From: Anaeromassilibacillus sp. An250
Lineage (GTDB): Bacteria > Bacillota > Clostridia > Oscillospirales > Acutalibacteraceae
Assembly (NCBI RefSeq): GCF_002159845.1
Contig: NZ_NFJK01000015.1
Location: 1-64,000, forward strand
DNA: 64,000 bases
Direction of reading: 5' to 3'
Shown: piece after piece, positions 49,688-57,173 of the stretch
How the letters are laid out: the number at the start of each line of letters is the position of its first letter
Numbering within the stretch: position 1 is the first letter of the stretch
Translations under genes and position numbers: made by a program
The notes under the pieces: generated by a model
Databases searched by the model: none
What the model was told of the DNA's origin: nothing
Seen by the model: only the letters and a program-made list of their open reading frames with translations

Positions 49688-50040
49688 CGGTAGTTCCTCC
49701 GTCCTTCCATTTCCCGGTTGAGACTTTGATCCATAGGCCACCTGCTGCCGCCTGACTTGTGCAACAGCCTGTCCGCTTTGCAAAACCTGTCCGCAGCCAT
49801 ACTAGTATATCCTAATTTGTCGGGAAGCTTCCTCCCGGTGGGGCTTTTTCCATTCTGCCTCCGTCTCCTGTAGACGTTGTGGTTCTACGCACACCTGTTC
49901 CGGCCATCGGAAAGTTCTCCCATACGTTTTCCAACTTTAATCCATTTTCCCCTATCCTGTCAAGACAAAGGCTATAAAAAGCAAGTTAAAAACATGTTTT
50001 CCAAACCGGAGAGAAAAAGCCAGCATCCCTTTCCGGAAGC
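49688..50040. other. intergenic, no gene seen
   Basis: About 350 bases between diverging genes. No gene or RNA recognised. A frame at 49877-50089 (plus strand) lacks a ribosome binding site and ends inside the next promoter and leader. Confidence 0.4.
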
Positions 50041-50044
50041 GCTC

Positions 50045-50073
50045 TTGCGGGCTAAGCAAAAAGACGGTATGAT
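50045..50073 (+). promoter_or_regulatory. yjdF promoter
   Basis: TTGCGG (50045-50050), a 17-base spacer and TATGAT (50068-50073). It would produce a leader of about 115 nt. Confidence 0.6.
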
Positions 50074-50079
50074 AGAGTG

Positions 50080-50195
50080 GCAAGGATAAAAACACGGCGC
50101 GGTTGGTAGTCCGCGCGCCGGGGATCTCCCGGCCAGTAACCCTCCCTCCCATGGGTCGTCCGTTCTTTGCAGGATTATACAATGGGAGGAATCAA
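50080..50195 (+). promoter_or_regulatory. structured yjdF leader, probable yjdF-type riboswitch
   Basis: The leader has tight hairpins GCGCGG-TTGGTAGT-CCGCGC (50097-50116) and GCCGGGGATCTCCCGGC (50117-50133). CCTCCCAT (50145-50152) is complementary to ATGGGAGG (50182-50189), which includes the ribosome binding site, so the leader can mask translation start. yjdF genes in Firmicutes are often under the yjdF riboswitch, which responds to azaaromatic compounds. The class assignment rests on gene context and structure, not on a covariance match. Confidence 0.6.
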
Positions 50196-50196
50196 A

Positions 50197-50616
50197 ATGG
50201 ACACAACAGCAGCGAAACTCACGGTATTTTTTGAGGAACCGTTTTGGGTGGGCGTCTATGAGCGCACCGAAAGCGGCCAGGTGGAAGCATGCCGGGTGGT
50301 CTTTGGCGCAGAACCCAAAGATTACGAGGTATACGACTTCCTACTCAAGCACTGGGATAGCATGCGGTTCAGTCCACCCGTTGCAGCAGAGGGAATCCCC
50401 TCGCAGATTCGGAACCCCAAACGGGCGCGGCGCGCAGCAAAGCAGGCGCTTTGCCACACCGGAACGGGAACCAAATCGCAACAGGCCCTGCAAATGCAGC
50501 GGGAACTGGGCAAACAAGAGCGCAAAAAAGTCCGCAAACAGCAATCCGAAGAGGAAAAAGCGCGGCGGTTTGCCCTGCGCCAACAGCGCAAAAAGGAAAA
50601 GCACAGGGGCAGGTAA
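50197..50616 (+). CDS. yjdF: YjdF family protein (DUF2992)
   Basis: A 139-residue protein. AAKLTVFFEEPFWVGVYERT, then EACRVVFGAEPKDYEVYDFL is the conserved part of the YjdF/DUF2992 family. The C-terminal third is highly charged (Lys, Arg, Glu, Gln), as in relatives. The function is unknown. Control by azaaromatic-sensing RNA suggests handling of toxic compounds. GGGAGGA lies before the ATG and is the target of the leader helix. Confidence 0.85.
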   Translation: MDTTAAKLTVFFEEPFWVGVYERTESGQVEACRVVFGAEPKDYEVYDFLLKHWDSMRFSPPVAAEGIPSQIRNPKRARRAAKQALCHTGTGTKSQQALQMQRELGKQERKKVRKQQSEEEKARRFALRQQRKKEKHRGR

Positions 50617-50682
50617 ACATCCTGCTCCGCATCCTTTTCCACCGTATTTTAAAGGCTAGCGTTTTGAAAGGAGTGTTGATCG

Positions 50683-51072
50683 ATGAATCCAGAGATTCAA
50701 TCTCTCATCCAGCAGGCGGATCAGGCAATCCGTGAGGAACGCTTTGACGACCTGATGGAATTTTACACAGAGGACGCCGTCTTGGTGATCAATGGGGAAA
50801 AGGAGGCCCATGGCAAGAAAGCCATCAAGGAAGCTTTCATCCAGATTGCCGCCTATTTCCAGAACAGCCTCGTCCCCACACAGGGAAAAATGCGGATGAT
50901 CGAAGCGGGAGACACGGTCCTGGTCCTGTCGCAAACGCTTCTGGACGCGGACAATAAGGCGGAATCTGCGTACAGCATGGAGCGCCGTGCGACCTATGTC
51001 TATCGCCGCATCGGTGGAAAATGGCTCTGCGCCATTGACAACTCCTATGGGACCGCCCTATTGGATTCCTAA
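50683..51072 (+). CDS. NTF2-like (SnoaL/DUF4440) protein
   Basis: A 129-residue protein of the NTF2 fold. Typical parts are LIQQADQAIREERFDDLMEF, YTEDAVLVINGEKEAHGKKA and the late ATYVYRRIGGKWLCAIDNSY. Members are small cone-shaped proteins that bind ligands or catalyse isomerisation. No catalytic set can be assigned. AAAGGAG lies ten bases before the ATG. Followed by a terminator. Confidence 0.82.
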   Translation: MNPEIQSLIQQADQAIREERFDDLMEFYTEDAVLVINGEKEAHGKKAIKEAFIQIAAYFQNSLVPTQGKMRMIEAGDTVLVLSQTLLDADNKAESAYSMERRATYVYRRIGGKWLCAIDNSYGTALLDS

Positions 51073-51090
51073 TCATCATTCCAAAACAAA

Positions 51091-51129
51091 GGGAAGCCGC
51101 TGTTGATACAGTAGCTTCCCTCTCTTTTT
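51091..51129 (+). terminator. terminator after the NTF2-like gene
   Basis: GGGAAGC and GCTTCCC with an inner CTGT/ACAG stem, followed by TCTCTTTTT. Confidence 0.8.
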
Positions 51130-51171
51130 AAGAAAATATCCCATTTCTTCACAAATGGAAAAAGGACACCG

Positions 51172-51891
51172 CTACCGGCGCTTCATGGCGCGCAGCCGTT
51201 CCTTTTCCTCCCTGCAGATTCGCCGGGATTCGGTCATCTTTTGCAACGCCTTGTTGAAAGGGAACGTATCCAGCCGGCTATTGGGCAGATAGGCCATGGT
51301 CCGCTCCGGAAAGCGCGCATAGCATTCCGCAAGCGCCCAGGCGACTGCCATCTGCGCATAATACCCCGTATGCCGGACATTGTCCAGGGTCTCCAGGACA
51401 CGGTCGATGAACGCCTCTTGGATGAAGTGATCCAGGAGCATCACGACGCCGAAGCGCACGTCAAATTCCCGTTCGGAGGAAAAATAGGGCCGCAAAAACG
51501 CCCACACCCGTTCCGGATCTTTGCGAACAAACTTCAGGGTATTGCAGAAGCTGTCGCAGGTGGACCAGTCGCCAATCTCCGGGACGAATGACGCCGTATA
51601 AGCGAGCAGCTCATCCACGCCAGCCTTTGCATAGCCGATCACCATTCCGCGCAGGAGCGTCTCTTCAAAGCACTTCCCTTTTTCCGCGCGGAAAAAGGCG
51701 CGCCAGTCCCCGCGCGCAATCCGCTTTGCCAACCCACGCAGCGCAGGCAGCCGCACGCCCAGCATGGGCGTTCCCCCTGGGATCAGGCCGGAAGCAAACG
51801 CCCGATAGTCCGGTTCTGCCATCGCCTGCAATTCCTTCCGGACAGCCTCCCAGTCCCATTCCATATTCAAAGATGCATCAGCGCGCCCCAT
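51172..51891 (-). CDS. DNA alkylation repair protein (AlkD-like)
   Basis: A 239-residue all-helical HEAT-like repeat protein of the AlkD/AlkC type: GVRLPALRGLAKRIARGDWR, TASFVPEIGDWSTCDSFCNT, then RFGVVMLLDHFIQEAFIDRV and YYAQMAVAWALAECYARFPE. These are glycosylases that remove alkylated bases. The Asp in the IGDWSTCD region matches the usual catalytic place. The start at 51891 overlaps the end of ogt by 14 bases, with GGAGAG upstream. It forms an alkylation-repair operon with ogt. Confidence 0.85.
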   Translation of the reverse strand: MGRADASLNMEWDWEAVRKELQAMAEPDYRAFASGLIPGGTPMLGVRLPALRGLAKRIARGDWRAFFRAEKGKCFEETLLRGMVIGYAKAGVDELLAYTASFVPEIGDWSTCDSFCNTLKFVRKDPERVWAFLRPYFSSEREFDVRFGVVMLLDHFIQEAFIDRVLETLDNVRHTGYYAQMAVAWALAECYARFPERTMAYLPNSRLDTFPFNKALQKMTESRRICREEKERLRAMKRR

Positions 51892-52351
51892 ACCGTCTCT
51901 CCAAATCCAAAAGGGTTCTTTTACACTCCAATCCGCCCGCATAGCCTGTCAAGCTGCCGTCCGCCCCCACCACGCGGTGGCAGGGGATAAAAATCGGGAT
52001 GGGATTGCAGTGGTTCGCCATACCGACTGCGCGGCACGCCTTGGGGCGGCCGATCCGGGCGGCGATTTCCCCATAGGACCGCGTCTGCCCATAGGGGATT
52101 TCCTGCAAAGCGCTCCAGACCGCTTTCTGAAACGCCGTACCTTCCGGCGCCAATGGCAAATCGAACATCTTCCGTTCCCCGCGCAGGTATTCCCGGAGCT
52201 GCTCCGCCGCTTTGCGAAGCAGTTCCGTTTCGTGTTGCACAACCGTTCCCGGCACCTCTTCGCCGGGAAGCCACAGAAGGGCAATCGCGCCCCCATTTTC
52301 TCCAATCGCGATGCGACCGATTTCAGTGTCGTATAGAAACAGACCGTCCAC
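51878..52351 (-). CDS. ogt: methylated-DNA-protein cysteine methyltransferase
   Basis: A 157-residue O6-alkylguanine-DNA alkyltransferase. The suicide-cysteine motif is IFIPCHRVVGADGSLTGYAG (about 125-144), preceded by FQKAVWSALQEIPYGQTRSY and the helix-turn-helix region. It repairs O6-methylguanine by self-methylation. It overlaps alkD and follows a methyltransferase gene with three bases between, so the three may be co-transcribed. Confidence 0.92.
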   Translation of the reverse strand: MDGLFLYDTEIGRIAIGENGGAIALLWLPGEEVPGTVVQHETELLRKAAEQLREYLRGERKMFDLPLAPEGTAFQKAVWSALQEIPYGQTRSYGEIAARIGRPKACRAVGMANHCNPIPIFIPCHRVVGADGSLTGYAGGLECKRTLLDLERRYGAR

Positions 52352-52354
52352 GTT

Positions 52355-53134
52355 TTAAAATCCTTCCTTTTCCGGTTTTATCGCGCGGGTTGCGATATAG
52401 GTGGGCGTGAAGTCCCGCAGGCGTCCCTGGCCGGGCCGGTCGCGGTCGTCAAAGAGGTCGGTCAGCCGAAGCCCCGCTTTTAACTGACCGCCGATCTGCT
52501 CTTCCAGCGAATGGCTGAATTGCATGCCGTCCCCGTCCCGCATCAGCTTTTCACATTGCTCCGGGTTTTTTAACGGGTTAAACGGAAGCGCATTTTCCAC
52601 CACAAGCGTTTGATCGTCGTTGAACAAGTAGGGAATCCCATTGTCCATCCCCGCCAGAAGGACGCCGCCCGGCTTGAGAATGCGGTAACATTCCCGCCAT
52701 ACCTGGTATACATCCTCGATGTAGCAATTGGAGACCGGATGGAAAATCACGTCAAACTGGCCGTCCGGGAAGGGCAAGGGCTTGGTCATATCGCCGCGCA
52801 CAATCTGGATGGAATAGCCCTCGCGTTCCGCCACCATCCGCTCGCTTTCCAGTTGCTTTTTGGAATAGTCAAACACCGTACAATTTGCGCCCAAAGCGGC
52901 AAAAACCGGCATCTGCTGTGCGCCGCCGCTGGCCAACCCCAAAAGCTGCGCCCCCTTGAGCGCTGGAAACCAGCTGTGCGGCACCGGGCGCATCGGCGTG
53001 AGATATACGTCCCATGTCCCGTTTTTTGCCGCCAAATAGTCCTCGTGGGAGATCGGGATTCCCCATTCGATCCCGTCCTCAACCCACTGATCCCACTGTT
53101 CCGCGTTATATTTTGTGTACTGTTCTCGATTCAT
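52355..53134 (-). CDS. class I SAM-dependent methyltransferase
   Basis: A 259-residue protein. The AdoMet-binding motif I reads GAQLLGLASGGAQQMPVFAA (about residues 60-80), then CTVFDYSKKQLESERM and the post-motif FDVIFHPVSNCYIEDVYQVW, with ILKPGGVLLAG near the middle. The substrate is not known. The start MNREQYTKYNAEQWD at 53134 has GAGGGG seven bases upstream. A longer frame to 53257 has none. Confidence 0.87.
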   Translation of the reverse strand: MNREQYTKYNAEQWDQWVEDGIEWGIPISHEDYLAAKNGTWDVYLTPMRPVPHSWFPALKGAQLLGLASGGAQQMPVFAALGANCTVFDYSKKQLESERMVAEREGYSIQIVRGDMTKPLPFPDGQFDVIFHPVSNCYIEDVYQVWRECYRILKPGGVLLAGMDNGIPYLFNDDQTLVVENALPFNPLKNPEQCEKLMRDGDGMQFSHSLEEQIGGQLKAGLRLTDLFDDRDRPGQGRLRDFTPTYIATRAIKPEKEGF

Positions 53135-53297
53135 CGGTTTCCCCTCTTTCTTGGCTGGTTTCATCATTGCTATTTCTATTATAAAGCCGTATCCCAATCT
53201 CTGCAAATCCTTTTGCGGAATTTTCATGCATTCCTTTCCAGCCCGCGAACCAAACAAATTTTATCCGGCCCTCAATTGCCCCGAAAAAATGCACGCC

Positions 53298-53340
53298 AAA
53301 GGGCCTGCCTTGGAGATTTTCCTCCAAGGCAGGCCCTTCC
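53298..53340. terminator. bidirectional terminator
   Basis: GGGCCTGCCTTGGAG (53301-53315) and CTCCAAGGCAGGCCC (53322-53336) form a perfect 15-bp stem. T-rich tracts lie after it on the plus strand and a shorter TTT on the minus strand. It ends the BtuFCD-like operon. Confidence 0.85.
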
Positions 53341-53344
53341 CTTT

Positions 53345-54106
53345 TTATTTTGCCTGATAGATAATCAAAAGCTGCCCATCTTCATCGGTGCGGACCTTGG
53401 CGCGTACGCCGTATACCTCTTCGATCATCCGCTCTGTAAGCACCTCGCGCGGCGTTCCTCTGCTATAAATTTGACCATCCTTGACCACATAGATGACGTC
53501 GCTGTACATGGCCGCCAGGTTTAAGTCGTGAAAAGCGGATAGGACCGTCTTATGCATGGACTTGACGATGTTGAGCAATTGCAGCTGGTATTTGATGTCC
53601 AAATGGTTGGTGGGCTCGTCGAGAATCAAAGCCTCTGTGCGCTGCGCCAGTGCGCGCGCCAAAATCACACGCTGTTGTTCCCCACCGGACAGGCTGGAAA
53701 ACGGGCGGTTTTCCAGCACCTCCATGCCCACCTGCTTCAGGGCTTCGCGCATGATCGCATAGTCCTCCGCTGTATCGCGGTCCATCGCGCGCTTATGCGG
53801 CGCGCGCCCCATCAGCACCATATCCTTTACCAGAAAATCAAAATCATAGGCATTGTGCTGTGCAACCACGCCCAAGCGTTTTGCAGCCTCTTTATGGCTC
53901 ATATGGGAAAGCGGTTCCCCGTCCAGCCGGATGCAGCCCATCTTGGGCTGCAATACGCGATAGATACATTTCAAAAAGGTGCTCTTCCCACTGCCGTTCG
54001 GCCCAATCAGCCCGACAAAACAACCGTCCTCCGCGCGCAGGGAGATGTCCTTTAAAATTTGCGTGCTTCCCCAGGAGAACGAAAGGCCCTCTGCATCAAT
54101 CCTCAT
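53345..54106 (-). CDS. btuD: B12/iron-type ABC transporter ATPase
   Basis: A 253-residue ATPase of the FecE/BtuD group. Walker A is GLIGPNGSGKSTFLKC (about 33-48), the signature LSGGEQQRVILARALAQ (about 139-155), Walker B ALILDEPTNHLD and the switch histidine in SAFHDLN. The ATG at 54106 overlaps the permease stop (ATGA). The cobalamin riboswitch upstream of the operon points to cobalamin or a precursor as substrate. Sequence alone cannot exclude siderophores. Confidence 0.9.
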   Translation of the reverse strand: MRIDAEGLSFSWGSTQILKDISLRAEDGCFVGLIGPNGSGKSTFLKCIYRVLQPKMGCIRLDGEPLSHMSHKEAAKRLGVVAQHNAYDFDFLVKDMVLMGRAPHKRAMDRDTAEDYAIMREALKQVGMEVLENRPFSSLSGGEQQRVILARALAQRTEALILDEPTNHLDIKYQLQLLNIVKSMHKTVLSAFHDLNLAAMYSDVIYVVKDGQIYSRGTPREVLTERMIEEVYGVRAKVRTDEDGQLLIIYQAK

Positions 54107-55251
54107 GACGGCCTCCCTCCAAACTGATAAGTCTTTTTGACAAGCAGCAGGACAAACGCCGGCGCCCCCACAATCGAAATCAGGATTCCAATCGGCAACT
54201 CCGCATTTGGAAGGATCGTCCGGGCCACCACATCGGCCCAAACCAGGAAGATGCCGCCCGCCAGAGCGGACAGGGGCAACAGCTTCCGATGATCCACGCC
54301 GAACAGCACGCGGATTACATGAGGGATCATCAACCCTACAAATCCGATGACGCCCGATGCATAGACAACGAAGCCGACCACCAGCGAGGCCATCACCAGA
54401 TACACTTGCCGGTAACGGCGCAAATTGGTCCCCAGCGTGATAGCCGTATCGTCCCCCAGCAGCATGAGATTGAGCGTGCGGCTCTGCGTCAAGAAAAAGG
54501 CGATCGCCAGAAGCACAACCAAAAAAATCACGCCGTTGCTCTCCCATTCCGCCCCCGCCAAGCTGCCCATCAGCCAGAAGGTGACCGTCATAAAGCGGCC
54601 GGGATCGTCCGCCACATAGACGATAAAATTGGAAATGGCAGAACAAACCGAACTGAGCGCCACGCCCGCCAGGACCAATTTGACCGGCGTTGCACGGCCT
54701 CCAAGGTGGGAAAGCCCGATGACGGCAAAGGATACGCCCAACGCGCCCAAAAAGGCGCAGACGCCGACGCTATTCGAGCCAAAGGCGCCGATCCCCAGCA
54801 GGATTGCCGCCGTTGCGCCCAAGGATGCGCCGGAAGAAATCCCCAGGATATACGGGTCCGCCAGCGGGTTTTGCACGACGGCCTGCATCACAACACCCAC
54901 GGTCGCCAATCCCATGCCGACCGCCACCCCCAGCACGATCCGGGGCAACCGGATATACCAGACGATGTCGTGGGCGGCCCCTTGCGCCAGCGTTGCGGGG
55001 TCCCCGATGTGGAACCATTCAAACAGGATGACTTCATACACCTGGCGCACCGTCAGGTCCGCGGACCCGACGGTCACAGCAAAAAGCACGGACCCCACCA
55101 GAACTACCAGCAAAAGGACGACTGCGCAGAGATATGCCGGTATTCCGTGAAACACGCCGGTTGTAAGGCGCTGGGACAGGGTTTTATCCGTGCTTGGGCG
55201 TTTCCCAAGAACGGGTTTATCCCCCCGCTGCATCTTATGCCTCAATCCCAT
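54103..55251 (-). CDS. btuC: B12/iron-type ABC transporter permease
   Basis: A 382-residue FecCD-type permease with about ten hydrophobic helices. Typical stretches are WYIRLPRIVLGVAVGMGLAT, VVQNPLADPYILGISSGASL, LAGVALSSVCSAISNFIVYV and GFVGLMIPHVIRVLFGVDHR, whose last part is the cytoplasmic coupling loop. It overlaps the end of the binding-protein gene by 17 bases. A dimer of this subunit forms the channel. Confidence 0.92.
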   Translation of the reverse strand: MGLRHKMQRGDKPVLGKRPSTDKTLSQRLTTGVFHGIPAYLCAVVLLLVVLVGSVLFAVTVGSADLTVRQVYEVILFEWFHIGDPATLAQGAAHDIVWYIRLPRIVLGVAVGMGLATVGVVMQAVVQNPLADPYILGISSGASLGATAAILLGIGAFGSNSVGVCAFLGALGVSFAVIGLSHLGGRATPVKLVLAGVALSSVCSAISNFIVYVADDPGRFMTVTFWLMGSLAGAEWESNGVIFLVVLLAIAFFLTQSRTLNLMLLGDDTAITLGTNLRRYRQVYLVMASLVVGFVVYASGVIGFVGLMIPHVIRVLFGVDHRKLLPLSALAGGIFLVWADVVARTILPNAELPIGILISIVGAPAFVLLLVKKTYQFGGRPS

Positions 55252-56278
55252 AGAGGCTCTTGAGGAATAGTTTTACCGTATCTTTGGTGCGGACCCCGGG
55301 CGCATACGCCAGACTGTATTCCACCGGATAGATACGGCCGTTTTTGACCGCGTCCACGCTGGCCAATGCAGGATTTTCCGTATACAGGGCAATTGCCTCT
55401 TCGTCCGAAACAGAGCTCACATGTACGGCGAAAATCGCTTCCGGGTTGGCATCCACGATCTCCTCATCGGTCCATCCCGCCTGGCCAAGCGGTTCGGCGC
55501 CCATCTGCGCCGCAATATCGCCCGCAGCTGTCTTAGCATGATAGATGTCGTATTCGCCCTCCCATTTTTCTGCGATCAAGATGCGTTGGGGCTCTTTTCC
55601 CTCCGCGGCCTGCTTTCCCTGGTCGACATATTGCTGGATATCGGCGATGATTTCTTCCGCCTTCTCCTGGCGGTTATAAATTTTTGCAAGATTCCGGATA
55701 TCCTGATACTCATTCTCCAAGGATTCGTCCCCACGCAGCACGCTATTAATGGTCGTATAGGTTCCGATTCCACGGTCATGCCAAAAATCGACGTCCCCCA
55801 TGCGATCCTCCATATTGAACAAGGAATACCACCCGATGACCATGTCGGGCTCCAAACTCAAAGCGTATTCCTTGACAAAATAGCCGACGTCCTGGTGATT
55901 TTTTAGAAGATCCAGCTTGGCAAATTCCTCTGCATACTCCGGCAGTACGCTGCTACAATCCGCCACCATTTCAATTTTATCACCAAGGCCGAGCGCCAGA
56001 AGAATTTCCACATTGTTCCTCCCATAGACCAACGTCTTTTCCGGGCATTTCTCAAAGGTATAGGGCACCAGTTCCTGCGCGTTGTTATACACCTCTACGG
56101 TCACGGGATAATAATCGGACTCGTCTTGGGATGCCTCCTGTGAGGAGGCGTCCAAACCGGCCGGTTCACTGGAGGACACGCTCTCCAATTGGGAGGACGT
56201 CTGCGGGCCGCTGCTACAGGCTGTAACGCTAAGCAGCATAGAAAGCGCCAACAGGGATGCAAGGATTCTCTTTTTCAT
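55235..56278 (-). CDS. btuF: substrate-binding lipoprotein of the B12/iron-type transporter
   Basis: A 347-residue periplasmic-binding-type protein. A lipoprotein signal peptide ends at SVTAC with the acylated Cys at about residue 21. A Ser/Gln/Glu-rich linker follows, then the two-lobed domain with TLVYGRNNVEILLALGLGDK and LEPDMVIGWYS. The start at 56278 is the first with a proper signal peptide. The cobalamin riboswitch and terminator upstream argue for cobalamin or cobinamide. Confidence 0.88.
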   Translation of the reverse strand: MKKRILASLLALSMLLSVTACSSGPQTSSQLESVSSSEPAGLDASSQEASQDESDYYPVTVEVYNNAQELVPYTFEKCPEKTLVYGRNNVEILLALGLGDKIEMVADCSSVLPEYAEEFAKLDLLKNHQDVGYFVKEYALSLEPDMVIGWYSLFNMEDRMGDVDFWHDRGIGTYTTINSVLRGDESLENEYQDIRNLAKIYNRQEKAEEIIADIQQYVDQGKQAAEGKEPQRILIAEKWEGEYDIYHAKTAAGDIAAQMGAEPLGQAGWTDEEIVDANPEAIFAVHVSSVSDEEAIALYTENPALASVDAVKNGRIYPVEYSLAYAPGVRTKDTVKLFLKSLYGIEA

Positions 56279-56335
56279 GATTTTTCCACTCCTTTTTCGA
56301 TCTGAAATCACTTCGTTCTTCCGTGACAAAAGACA

Positions 56336-56366
56336 ACAAAAACGCCCGCAACGAGTGTTGCGGGCG
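56336..56366 (-). terminator. attenuator terminator of the cobalamin riboswitch
   Basis: CGCCCGCAAC and GTTGCGGGCG form a 10-bp stem with a four-base loop followed by TTTTTG on the minus strand, 58 bases before the btuF start. It is the likely expression platform. Confidence 0.85.
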
Positions 56367-56449
56367 GGGCTTCCAGACCGTCAAAAGGGTATACGTCCCC
56401 CTTGGGCGTTTTCTGGCAACCGGCTCCGTCGTCCGCAGAATGGCCACCG

Positions 56450-56625
56450 AGTCCATGGCAGGTCTTCTGACTGATGCATCCACACCATCTTCCGCCTTCT
56501 CAACAGGAATTCTATCAATGGCATCTTGGAAGTGGCTCCGCAATCACAGCAACGGGATTGTACAAGATTCGCACTTGTTTCCCTTTTCATCAAACCCTCG
56601 TGTGGTTTGAACCATGGACCCATTT
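56450..56625 (-). promoter_or_regulatory. cobalamin riboswitch
   Basis: On the minus strand the element holds the class's conserved parts in order: GGTTCA-like 5' strand, GGGAAACAAGTGCGAATC, a CCCGTTGCTGTGA core, GCCACT, and the B12-box equivalent AGTCAGAAGACCTGCC. It sits between a strong promoter and a terminator before btuF. Binding of adenosylcobalamin should favour the terminator and lower transporter synthesis. Ends are approximate. Confidence 0.9.
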
Positions 56626-56643
56626 GATTCTTTTGTCGTTTTC

Positions 56644-56672
56644 AGTATAAAACACGGTATGGGAAATGTCAA
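56644..56672 (-). promoter_or_regulatory. promoter of the btuF-btuC-btuD operon
   Basis: TTGACA (56667-56672), a 17-base spacer and TATACT (56644-56649) on the minus strand, 20 bases before the riboswitch. Confidence 0.88.
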
Positions 56673-56710
56673 CGATCTCCATGAACTGCAGACGCGCAGC
56701 GTCTTTCGCG

Positions 56711-56799
56711 GACGCACAGCGTCTCTCGCGCCTACGGCGGACGCATGGCGTCTTTTCGCGCCTACGGCGGACGCATGGCGTCTTTTCGCGCCTACGGCG
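56711..56799 (+). repeat. tandem hairpin repeats, array 1
   Basis: Three adjacent units of 29-30 bp. The last two (56740-56769, 56770-56799) are identical and start GACGCATGGCGTC. Each unit contains two small hairpins, GACGC/GCGTC and CGCC/GGCG. A tail of about 50 bases (TTCCCTACGAAAGCAAGC and on) follows. Related units and tail recur at 57049. Confidence 0.9.
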
Positions 56800-56932
56800 T
56801 TCCCTACGAAAGCAAGCTGTAAGGAGTTTGCTTTCCGCTCCATATGGGAAGGCCCTACAGAGGCAAGCGAAAATTTTCATACAGGCAAAAATTACAGTCC
56901 CACCACATGTGAGAAATAGAAGGATAAAACAT

Positions 56933-56976
56933 AGCAAGTCCCTCACCCTGGGAATTCCCAGGGTGAGGGACTTGCT
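56933..56976. terminator. 44-bp perfect palindrome, terminator of the GH43 gene
   Basis: AGCAAGTCCCTCACCCTGGG reads inward to a central GAATTC and mirrors exactly to 56976. It can form a very long hairpin on either strand. It is downstream of the glycosidase gene (minus strand) and probably ends its transcript, although no long T-run follows. Confidence 0.7.
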
Positions 56977-57048
56977 GTTTATCAGGAAAAAAACTTCCCT
57001 TTTCTTTCGATGTCTCGTCCACGATTACGCAATCGTCACCGTGCAATG

Positions 57049-57107
57049 GACGCACAGCGTCTTTTCGCGCCTACGGCGGGCACACAGTGCCTTCCGCGCC
57101 TACGGCG
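57049..57107 (+). repeat. tandem hairpin repeats, array 2
   Basis: One unit GACGCACAGCGTC... (57049-57078) and one diverged unit (57079-57107), followed by a tail (57108-57157) similar to that of array 1. Same orientation as array 1, 250 bases away. Confidence 0.85.
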
Positions 57108-57173
57108 TTCCCTACGGAAGCAAACCGCAAAGAGTTTGCTTTCTGCTCCATATTGGAAGCCCTAAAGAAACAC

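Noticed and set aside
56711-57107. Short regular repeats considered as a CRISPR array
   Set aside because: Units are contiguous without unique spacers, and no cas genes are present.
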